DNA from: Selenomonas sp. AB3002
GTDB lineage: Bacteria; Bacillota; Negativicutes; Selenomonadales; Selenomonadaceae
Direction: 5' to 3'
Length of the DNA: 64,000 bases
Assembly: GCF_000702545.1 (NCBI RefSeq)
Contig: NZ_JNIO01000008.1
Location: 1,116,001 to 1,180,000 of the forward strand
A program made the position numbers and the translations under genes. Below are positions 48,590 to 56,181 of the stretch, piece by piece; within the stretch, counting starts at the first letter, position 1; every line of letters begins with the position of its first letter. The notes under the pieces are model-generated. The model searched no databases. It was not told where the DNA came from and saw only the letters and a list, made by a program, of their open reading frames with translations.

Positions 48590-50596
48590 TCACCCTGATA
48601 TAAGATCTACCCGCACGTCGTAAAAGGTGCTGCCTTCTCCCACATCTGTAGTGCGGGCAGAGGTCAGGCGGTTGGTGTTGCCCTTTTGGGTGTACTCCTG
48701 CCACCAGACGCCTTCACTTACAACCGTGCCCTCCTGGACCGATGGGCTGATCTTAAGGGTAAAGCCGGCCTCTCCCAGCCGATTTTTCGCCGTTACCCTG
48801 TCACCCTCCCTGAAGCCGTGACGGCTGGCATCAGCTGGATTCAGCAACAGAGTCATGACATTGCCCCTGACAAGTTCTTCACGCTCGTTGAAGGAACTGT
48901 CAAGTATCCTGGGGTCAGGGGAATTGATCAGAATGAACTCTCCCTCATCTTCCGAAAGATGCGGCGGGAAGAAATCCGGCAAAGCAGGTGACAGCTTAGG
49001 ATTCAAAATCTCAATTTTTCCGGAGGGAGTCTTGAAATCAAGCTTGTAGCTTTCCGGCAAGTCCAGCGCCACCGGCTCTGCCGTAGCCAGCCGCTCCTTG
49101 TCAACAGGCAGGGGCCAGGCAGTTTCCGTGCTGGCTATGAGCCTTTCTACCAGCTCTTCCTCACTCTGACGGAAGAAGTCTTCCTTCAGCCCCATAGCCT
49201 CAGCCAGCAGCTGCATGACCTGCCAGTTGGATTTGCTCTCTCCCACTGGCGGTATGAGCTTCGGCCCCCGCTGGATCACGTACTGCCCGTAGGAATAGTA
49301 GATATCCTCATGCTCCAGCGAGGTTGTGGCAGGCAGGACAATGTCTGCGTAGCGGGCAGTATCTGTCAGGAAGCGCTCATGCACCACGGTAAACAAGTCT
49401 TCCCGGGCCAGCCCTTCCAGCACCTTGTTCTGGTCAGGAGCTGTGCAAGCAGGATTGGAAGAATAGACGTAAAGGGCCTTCACCCGGGGCTGCAAGGACT
49501 TGTCAGTCAGCACTTCCCCCAGCTTGATCATATTGATATGACGCACGCCCTTCTTCTCCATATCAGGACGGCGTATGATATCCTTGTCAAAGGCATGGCT
49601 GCCGGAAGCGGAGGTCAGAAGGCCTCCACCCTTTTTCTTGTAAGCTCCCACAACTGCAGGCAGACAGGTGATAAGCCTTGAGGTCATGGCCCCGTTGCCA
49701 TAGCGTGACTGGCCGCTGCCCAGGCGGATAAAGGGTGCCCTGGCATTAGCAAAAGCATGAGCCAAACCTTCCAGCTTCCCAGCCTCAACTCCCGTAATCT
49801 CAGCCACCCTGGTGGGAGCATAGCGAGGCAGGATTTCCTGCTTCAGCTCCTGCCAGCCCTGCACATACCGGTCAATAAAAGCTTCATCAGCCAGTCCGTC
49901 CCTGGCAATGATGTGCAGCATGCCCAGAGCCAGGGCCCCATCTGTGCCAGGCCTTACGCAGATAAATTCATCAGCCCACTGAGCGGTTTTTGTGGCGTAG
50001 GTATCTATGCAAATAATCCTGGCCCCCTTCTTCCGGGCTATATCCACATCATGCTTGAAATGGATATCCGTGGCCAGCATGCTGATACTCCAGAGCATGA
50101 TGAAATCGCTGTGCTGAGCCTCCTGAGGAGCAGTAGGCATGGTCTTCCCCATCAAGGCCCGGTATCCCGCCCCCTTGGCGGGGGCGCAGATGGTTCGGTC
50201 CAGGCTGGATGCCCCCAGGGCAAAGAACAGGGCATGCCCCGCACTGTACTGGATAGTGCCCATGGTGCCGGCATAGGAATAGGGCAGGATTGCTTCCGCC
50301 CCTTCCCTTTTGATAATCTCCTGCCAGCGCTCGGCAATCATTGCAATTGCCTCAGCCCAGCTGACAGGCACGAATTTCCCCTCCCCCTTGCCTCCCACCC
50401 GCTTCAGTGGCGTAGTCAGGCGCCTGGAAGAATGTACTGTCCGTTCGTAATGAGCCATTTTAGGGCAAAGGGTACCGCGGGTAAAGGGATGTTCCGGGTC
50501 GCCTGCCACCTTTACCGCCCTGCCATTCTCCACCGTCACCAGCACCCCGCAGCAATCCGGGCAATCGTACGGGCACGCCGTCTTCCTTATCTCCAT
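48590..50596 (-). CDS. Molybdopterin-dependent oxidoreductase
   Basis: 668 aa from the ATG at 50594-50596 (GGGGAGCAGAAC upstream). The N-terminal 4Fe-4S motif is KTACPYDCPDCCGVL with GTLCPKM; the molybdopterin domains follow (DRTICAPAKGAGYRALMG near the metal ligand region, FIRLGSGQSRYGNGAMTSRL), and the C-terminal molydopterin-dinucleotide domain ends the protein (DASRHGFREGDRV). No Tat signal is present, so it is cytoplasmic. No FeS or membrane subunit is adjacent, so the electron partner and substrate are unknown. Confidence 0.92.
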   Translation of the reverse strand: MEIRKTACPYDCPDCCGVLVTVENGRAVKVAGDPEHPFTRGTLCPKMAHYERTVHSSRRLTTPLKRVGGKGEGKFVPVSWAEAIAMIAERWQEIIKREGAEAILPYSYAGTMGTIQYSAGHALFFALGASSLDRTICAPAKGAGYRALMGKTMPTAPQEAQHSDFIMLWSISMLATDIHFKHDVDIARKKGARIICIDTYATKTAQWADEFICVRPGTDGALALGMLHIIARDGLADEAFIDRYVQGWQELKQEILPRYAPTRVAEITGVEAGKLEGLAHAFANARAPFIRLGSGQSRYGNGAMTSRLITCLPAVVGAYKKKGGGLLTSASGSHAFDKDIIRRPDMEKKGVRHINMIKLGEVLTDKSLQPRVKALYVYSSNPACTAPDQNKVLEGLAREDLFTVVHERFLTDTARYADIVLPATTSLEHEDIYYSYGQYVIQRGPKLIPPVGESKSNWQVMQLLAEAMGLKEDFFRQSEEELVERLIASTETAWPLPVDKERLATAEPVALDLPESYKLDFKTPSGKIEILNPKLSPALPDFFPPHLSEDEGEFILINSPDPRILDSSFNEREELVRGNVMTLLLNPADASRHGFREGDRVTAKNRLGEAGFTLKISPSVQEGTVVSEGVWWQEYTQKGNTNRLTSARTTDVGEGSTFYDVRVDLISG

Positions 50597-50639
50597 GTTC
50601 TGCTCCCCCTGTCCATGCCAAAGTGATTTGCACGTCAAG

Positions 50640-51434
50640 TCAAAGTATCATGACTCCATAGTGCACCTTGCTGTACTTGCCACCCATGATGGTCTTGAAG
50701 CCCAGCCTCTCAAACTCAAGGCTGCGGGCATTTTCCTTCATGACCACTCGCCTTTTGGCCACTCGGCAGGCCTCTGCCACTGTTTCCTCCGTGAGAGCCC
50801 TGTCATCTGCCAGCGCGCGCAAAGGGCTGAGATTCTCGCTGTCCATAAGCGGATAGCGGAACATGGGGTCAAAGTAGATGGCATCAAAGGAATTGTCCGG
50901 CTGCTCTTTCAGATAAGCCAATGCATCGGTGCAGACCGTCTGCACCCGCCGCATGGCCTCGGTGATTTTCTCCCCGTCCCCGTCAAAATGACGCAGGCCG
51001 TAGCTCACCACTGCTTCTATCAAAGGCCGGGATTCCAAGCCTGTCACAGAGCCCTCCGGCCCTGCTGCAAAGCTCTCCACAATGGCGTCTGCCCCCAGCC
51101 CCAGTGTACAGTCCAGGATTCTGTCGCCTGGCTGTATGTCAAGGGCCTTTACCAGATGATCCCCCCGCCCGAAGCGCAAATTCTTCACCCTGATATGCGC
51201 CATATTGGGGTGGAATTGCAAAGTTTCCTCTATTCCCTCCAAAAACAGCAAGCCTTTCTTCACTACCAGGATATTGTCTACGCCGTACTTCTCCCGCAGT
51301 TCAGGCAGCGAAAAGCTGCTACGGGGCACATAGGGCAGCCCCAGCTGCTCTGCTGTCTCTTTGGCAATCCTCACCGCCTTGGTGGAGAATTTCTCCTTGG
51401 TAGTCACCAGAGCTAAGGGTCGCATTTCTTCCAT
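50640..51434 (-). CDS. RsmJ-like SAM-dependent methyltransferase
   Basis: 264 aa from the ATG at 51434 (AGGCAGGAACTT upstream). The SAM-binding loop is GDRILDCTLGLGADAIV and the catalytic segment is DAIYFDPMFRYP, as in RsmJ-type methyltransferases that modify 16S rRNA G1516; the N-terminal KEKFSTKAVRIAKETAEQLG is also shared. Assignment to RsmJ is tentative because the family also includes uncharacterised members. It is separate from the oxidoreductase gene by 43 nt on the same strand. Confidence 0.8.
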   Translation of the reverse strand: MEEMRPLALVTTKEKFSTKAVRIAKETAEQLGLPYVPRSSFSLPELREKYGVDNILVVKKGLLFLEGIEETLQFHPNMAHIRVKNLRFGRGDHLVKALDIQPGDRILDCTLGLGADAIVESFAAGPEGSVTGLESRPLIEAVVSYGLRHFDGDGEKITEAMRRVQTVCTDALAYLKEQPDNSFDAIYFDPMFRYPLMDSENLSPLRALADDRALTEETVAEACRVAKRRVVMKENARSLEFERLGFKTIMGGKYSKVHYGVMIL

Positions 51435-51461
51435 AAGTTCCTGCCTTTCAAACAAAAGAAA

Positions 51462-51488
51462 AGGCACAGCTCAACAGAAGCCGTGCCT
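51462..51488 (-). terminator. Terminator of the 3D-domain gene
   Basis: AGGCACGGC / GCTGTGCCT stem (one mismatch) followed by TTTCTTTT in the minus direction. Confidence 0.7.
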
Positions 51489-51495
51489 GTTTGAT

Positions 51496-52200
51496 TCAAT
51501 CGATTATATAGATTTCCAGATGCTGCCGCCCAAAGGCCAAAGCTTCCTCATGGGAATCAAAAGCCACATCAATGATATTGCCCTTGATGCCCCAGCCGAT
51601 ATCCTCTGCCACAGCCTCACCGTAACCGGGAATAAAAACCCGCGTTCCAATGGGAATAAAAGCAGGATCCACCGCAATCACCCCATGGCGGACCAAGGTA
51701 CCGCTGGCAGTAGTAGGCTTGTTGCCTGGGTCAAAGGCACTATAGGCCGTAGCCTCCACATAGACACAATGCCCACGCGCATAGACTGAGGGGCTTGTCT
51801 CATGGGCTTCATGAGTCTCCTCTTTCACTTCTGCAACCATCTTGGGCTTGAAGTGATCCCCATGAGTCTCACAGTAATCATCATCATGTCCATCAGGAGC
51901 CTCGTATTCCTCGCCACCTGAGAGTATCTCAAAAGTAGCAGCACCACAGATGCCATCAGCCTCCAGGCCTTTGTCCTTCTGGAATTTCTTGATGGCTGCC
52001 GCGGTCATAGGCCCCGCAATACCATCAGCCTCTCCCTCCAGATACCCCTGCTCAATCAGCAGAGTCTGCACAATGCGCACCGCATGACCACGGCAGCCTT
52101 CCTTCACGATGATCCGCGAGGCAAAGGCTGTGACGCTGAAAAATATCATAACCAGAGTCAGGACTGTAATGATTCGAAAAGCTCTCCCCAATACAACCAC
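51496..52200 (-). CDS. Secreted peptidoglycan-binding 3D-domain protein
   Basis: 234 aa. Signal peptide (residues 1-28), a PG_binding_1 domain (HAVRIVQTLLIEQGYLEGEA, DGIAGPMTAAAIKKFQKDKG), a polar linker, then a 3D domain with three conserved aspartates (VEATAYSAFDPG, HGVIAVDPAFIPIGTRVFIP, AEDIGWGIKGNIIDVAFDS). This is the MltA-like fold of lytic transglycosylases and resuscitation-type proteins, here probably cutting peptidoglycan. It is a monocistronic gene, with the next gene divergent. Confidence 0.9.
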   Translation of the reverse strand: MVVLGRAFRIITVLTLVMIFFSVTAFASRIIVKEGCRGHAVRIVQTLLIEQGYLEGEADGIAGPMTAAAIKKFQKDKGLEADGICGAATFEILSGGEEYEAPDGHDDDYCETHGDHFKPKMVAEVKEETHEAHETSPSVYARGHCVYVEATAYSAFDPGNKPTTASGTLVRHGVIAVDPAFIPIGTRVFIPGYGEAVAEDIGWGIKGNIIDVAFDSHEEALAFGRQHLEIYIID

Positions 52201-52248
52201 CTCTTACAGACAAGCATCATTGAAAATTATTGTACAGTCATCCTGTAA

Positions 52249-52265
52249 AGTATACCATGTATACT
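52249..52265. promoter_or_regulatory. Palindromic operator-like site
   Basis: AGTATAC-CAT-GTATACT, a perfect 7-bp inverted repeat between the divergent 3D-domain and symporter genes. The region 52201-52495 otherwise contains only AT-rich promoter-like sequence. Confidence 0.5.
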
Positions 52266-52495
52266 GAATAATTGTCAATTTCAGGCTCCATTCTTATTAT
52301 TGTATCGCAAACAATATTATTATACTTGCTTATACTTAAAAGAGACCTCCCTTCCCTGCTTTCAACAATTTCCTGCCTGGAATTTATCAAACACGGCAAA
52401 ATAAAAAAGGTTATTATCGCCAGGACGATGAATAAATACAAACGTGATAAGCAAAGCCATGAACTGCTAATAATTTAGTACAGGGAGGGAAAAAA

Positions 52496-54118
52496 ATGTT
52501 CGAAAGATGGCGTTCTTTTGAGCTTGCAGGAGAAAGTTACCGAGAGACCATCGCATCAATCGGCGAGGCCCTGAAAAAGCTGGGCGTATCAGAAAAGGAG
52601 GCGGAGACAGCCAGACAGCTGACGGAACATATCTTTTCGCTACAGCTTGCATTGCGCCCAGAAGTCCGTGTCAAGGTCAATCTGAGAAAACGCTTCGGCG
52701 ACATTTCGCTGCGGATGGAAACCATAGGCAACGCCTACAATCCCCTGCAGGTCTTGACGGAATGGGACGAAAACGACCCGGACTATGAGCGGACCATTGT
52801 CCTTAAATCAAAAAAGGAGATGCTTTCCTATTCCCATAGCAACGGAAAGAACATCGTAACCATCAAGGTACATGAAGCTGGCAACAAACAGATACGCTAC
52901 ACGCTGTTAGCCATGGTCATGGGCATACTGGTGGGGGCCCTCATCAAGGAAGTTGCTCCGCAGGATCTCATCACGATGTTGAACAAGAACATCATAGACA
53001 GCATACGGACCATGTTCCTGAATTCCCTGAATATGATGATTGCCCCAGTGGTTTTCTTTTCCATCATTGCAGGACTCACCAGCATATCAAGCGCCTCCGA
53101 TATCGGACGCATTGGCGGCAAGCTGGTGGGAACATATATGTGTACCACAATCATCGCCACAGCGTTCAGCATTATCATCGGCCTGTGCATGTTCCACAGC
53201 GGCGTGCCACAGGTAGGGACAGTCAGCGGCAGTGGAGAAGGCGTAAGCGTTTCCCTGCTGGACATGATAGTGAACGTAGTGCCGAAGGATCTGGTAGAAC
53301 CCATCGTAAACCGCGATATGCTGCAGATCATTTTCGTCTCTGTGTTGTTCGGCATAACCATAAATATGCTGGGTGAAAAAGCACAGCTTCTGAAAAATAT
53401 CACTGAAACCATGAATACCTTCTGTCTGCGCGTCATTACCCTGTTGGCGCAATTCATCCCGCTGATTGCCTTTCTTTCCATGATGGCTCTGATGTTCACG
53501 GTAGGCACCGACTCGCTGCTGCTTCTAGGGCGGGTGCTGGTGGGACAGTTCATCGGCTCCATGGCCATGATTGGGGTTTATGCAACAGTCATACTCCTGA
53601 TGGGGAAAATTTCTCCCCGCCCCTTCCTGAAAAAAATCGGCAGCTTCGTGCCAATAGCAATTTCCATGGGCAGCAGCAACGCCGCTATGCCCTTCACCAT
53701 GAAATTCTGCACGGAAAAAATGGGAGTTTCGCCGCGTCTGTCCTCCTTTTCCATCCCCTTGGGCGCAACAGTCAATATGGACGGCGGCTGCTTCTATTTT
53801 TCCATCCAGGCAATCCTGCTGGCGAAAATGTACGGCCTGGAAATGACACCGGCTTTTATCGGGGCGCTTTTCGTCACCGTTGTGGCGCTCTCCATCGGAG
53901 CACCAGGGGTGCCTGGCGGTTCCTTCGTCTGCCTGACCTCAATCATCGTTTCTTTCGGCCTGCCTACGGAAGCGTCAGCAATAGTGCTGGGGATAGACCC
54001 GCTGACGTCTATGTTCCGCACCTCCATCAACACCATAGGTGATATTGCCGCGACAACAGCCTTGTCGAAGCACGAAAACATGATGGATGAGGCTGTGTAT
54101 ATGAACACGGAAGCATAA
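52496..54118 (+). CDS. Dicarboxylate/cation symporter with soluble N-terminal domain
   Basis: 540 aa. Residues 140-530 are a DAACS (GltP/DctA-like) transporter with the binding-site motifs SMGSSNAAMPFTMKFC, PLGATVNMDGGCFYF and GIDPLTSMFRTSINTIGDIA. Residues 1-135 are hydrophilic (LRPEVRVKVNLRKRFGDISL and a strand-rich region NGKNIVTIKVHE) and resemble a small GHKL/HATPase-like fold, although catalytic motifs are not complete. Ordinary symporters are about 400-430 aa. The start ATG has AGGGAGGG. The extension may sense a ligand or couple the transporter to a partner. Confidence 0.85.
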   Translation: MFERWRSFELAGESYRETIASIGEALKKLGVSEKEAETARQLTEHIFSLQLALRPEVRVKVNLRKRFGDISLRMETIGNAYNPLQVLTEWDENDPDYERTIVLKSKKEMLSYSHSNGKNIVTIKVHEAGNKQIRYTLLAMVMGILVGALIKEVAPQDLITMLNKNIIDSIRTMFLNSLNMMIAPVVFFSIIAGLTSISSASDIGRIGGKLVGTYMCTTIIATAFSIIIGLCMFHSGVPQVGTVSGSGEGVSVSLLDMIVNVVPKDLVEPIVNRDMLQIIFVSVLFGITINMLGEKAQLLKNITETMNTFCLRVITLLAQFIPLIAFLSMMALMFTVGTDSLLLLGRVLVGQFIGSMAMIGVYATVILLMGKISPRPFLKKIGSFVPIAISMGSSNAAMPFTMKFCTEKMGVSPRLSSFSIPLGATVNMDGGCFYFSIQAILLAKMYGLEMTPAFIGALFVTVVALSIGAPGVPGGSFVCLTSIIVSFGLPTEASAIVLGIDPLTSMFRTSINTIGDIAATTALSKHENMMDEAVYMNTEA

Positions 54119-54146
54119 GACATGATGTTTCTGCACAAGCAGAGCG

Positions 54147-54185
54147 AAAAACGCCTGACGGGATTTTTCCTGCCAGGCGTTTTTT
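54147..54185 (+). terminator. Terminator of the symporter gene
   Basis: AAAAACGCCTG / CAGGCGTTTTTT stem, with a few unpaired bases near the loop, and a T-run of six. Confidence 0.88.
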
Positions 54186-54222
54186 ACGACAACTCAAATT
54201 ATCCGTATTGCTATGCCATCAC

Positions 54223-56181
54223 TTAAAGATTGAACCCGGTGCGCTTGAACATCTTGGCCAGGTCTTCACTGGAAAACTTCAGGATGGTGGGACGGCCATG
54301 GGGGCAGGTATAGGGAAAGGCCGTATTCATCAATTCTTCCAGAAGGATCTGCATCTGCTTCAGGTTCAGCACCTCTCCTGCCTTGATGGCAGCCCGGCAG
54401 GCGGTAGTAGCCAGCACGTGCTGGCGAATTTCCGCTGCTGAGACAGAATGCAGGTCATGGAGGCCTTCCAGGATTTCCCTGATCAGGTCCTCTGCCTCTG
54501 CCACCGGCACGTCAGCGGGAATCTCGCTAAGGCGCATTTCCCTATCCCCGGCAGGCGAAAGGGCAAAGCCCAGTTCCCCGAAGAGTTCCTGATGTTCCTC
54601 AATCATCGCATATTCCTTGCTGTCAAAGGTGAGCACCTGATGGAGCAGCAGCTGCTGAGAGGGAATCTTGTCTGCCGATGCGCAGAGATGATCAAAGAGA
54701 ATGCGTTCATGGGCAGCGTGCTGGTCGACGATATATAGTCCCTCGCCGTCCTGTGCCACAATATAGGTCAGGGCCACCTGGCCGATGGGCATGAGTCCCC
54801 CTGCAAAAGCAAAGACCGTCTCCTCATTGACGCCGGCATTTTCCACGGAAGCATGGGAAACCACCCTGCCTATTTCAACCGAAGGCTCTATGCTTTCCTC
54901 TGCAACCTTTTCAGTTTTCGATTCCAGCTCGACATAGTTTTGAACCTTCAACTGTTCCCTGGCCTCACTGAGGGTCATAGCCGGCTTATCCTGCCAGGGC
55001 ATTTCTACCGGGTTAGGAGCAGACCTCCAGCCCCTGTCCTGATAATAGGAACTTGAGCTTCCTCTGCCTCCCCCTGCAGTCAAAGGCTCTGTCGCAGGCA
55101 CAAATTCCATAGGTTCCTGCTGTGGTGTGAAATGGGCCTTGGGCCGCTCCACCACCGCTGCCACCTGGGTGAGGTCCTGGGGTTCTGCCGGACGTATAGC
55201 ATCCCGCACAGACTTATACACAGCCTTGAAGATGCGGCTTTCGTCCTCGAACTTCAGCTCGCTTTTCTGGGGATGCACATTCACGTCTATGGTGCGCTGG
55301 GGCACCTCTATCTTCAGTACCGCCAAAGGGTAGCCGCTCTTGGGTATCAGGGACTTGTAAGCATTGTCTATGGCCTTGGCAATGGCCCTGTTCTGCACGA
55401 TGCGCCCGTTTACGATATAGGTCTGCCAGCCGCGGCTGCTCTTGAGAAAGGTGGGCTTGGTAATGAAGCCCGTGATTTTCACTTCCTCATCCTCAAAGGA
55501 TACTGCCAGCAAAGAATCTGCCGCCTGCGGGCCATAAATGGCGCCGATGGTGTCAAAGAGGTTGCCCTTGCCCGGGGTCACCACTGCTTTCTTGTTGTTG
55601 TTGATGAAGTGGAACTCGATATCCGGCCGGGACAGGGCCAACTTCACAATGAAGTCGTTGATATGAGCCCCTTCCGTATGGTTGGTCTTCAAAAACTTCT
55701 TGCGGGCAGGGGTGTTGAAGAACAGGTCCTCCACTTTGATGGTAGTGCCCAAACTGCAGCCCGCCTCGGAAAAGTCAGGGTCCTTTCCCCCAGTGATATC
55801 AACCCGGGTGCCCAGATCTTCTCCCTGAGGGCGGGTCAGCATGGAAAAGCGGGACACAGAAGCAATAGTGGGCAGGGCCTCCCCTCGAAACCCCAAAGTG
55901 CCGATAGTATTAAGGTCTGACACTTCACGAATCTTGCTGGTGGCGTGACGCTGGATAGCCATGCGGGCATCAGCCTCGCTCATACCCTTGCCGTTGTCCG
56001 TCACCCGCATGAAACTGGTGCCCCCGGCCATGACCTCCACCTCAATGCGGGTAGCCCCGGCATCCATGGCATTTTCCACCAGTTCCTTCACCACGGAGGC
56101 GGGACGCTCCACCACTTCGCCTGCGGCTATCTTATTAATGGTATTGTCATCCAGCACATGGATAATGCTCTCGCTCTTCAT
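54223..56181 (-). CDS. mutL: MutL DNA mismatch repair protein
   Basis: 652 aa. The GHKL ATPase shows NKIAAGEVVERPASVVKELV, ENAMDAGATRI, RVTDNGKGMSEADARMAI and GTLGFRGEALPTI. The C-terminal endonuclease motif reads DQHAAHERILFD, where the last acidic residue is Asp and not the usual Glu, with the partner motif CPHGRPTILKF present. It overlaps mutS by 4 nt. Like other Gram-positive MutL, it should nick the new strand. Confidence 0.96.
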   Translation of the reverse strand: MKSESIIHVLDDNTINKIAAGEVVERPASVVKELVENAMDAGATRIEVEVMAGGTSFMRVTDNGKGMSEADARMAIQRHATSKIREVSDLNTIGTLGFRGEALPTIASVSRFSMLTRPQGEDLGTRVDITGGKDPDFSEAGCSLGTTIKVEDLFFNTPARKKFLKTNHTEGAHINDFIVKLALSRPDIEFHFINNNKKAVVTPGKGNLFDTIGAIYGPQAADSLLAVSFEDEEVKITGFITKPTFLKSSRGWQTYIVNGRIVQNRAIAKAIDNAYKSLIPKSGYPLAVLKIEVPQRTIDVNVHPQKSELKFEDESRIFKAVYKSVRDAIRPAEPQDLTQVAAVVERPKAHFTPQQEPMEFVPATEPLTAGGGRGSSSSYYQDRGWRSAPNPVEMPWQDKPAMTLSEAREQLKVQNYVELESKTEKVAEESIEPSVEIGRVVSHASVENAGVNEETVFAFAGGLMPIGQVALTYIVAQDGEGLYIVDQHAAHERILFDHLCASADKIPSQQLLLHQVLTFDSKEYAMIEEHQELFGELGFALSPAGDREMRLSEIPADVPVAEAEDLIREILEGLHDLHSVSAAEIRQHVLATTACRAAIKAGEVLNLKQMQILLEELMNTAFPYTCPHGRPTILKFSSEDLAKMFKRTGFNL

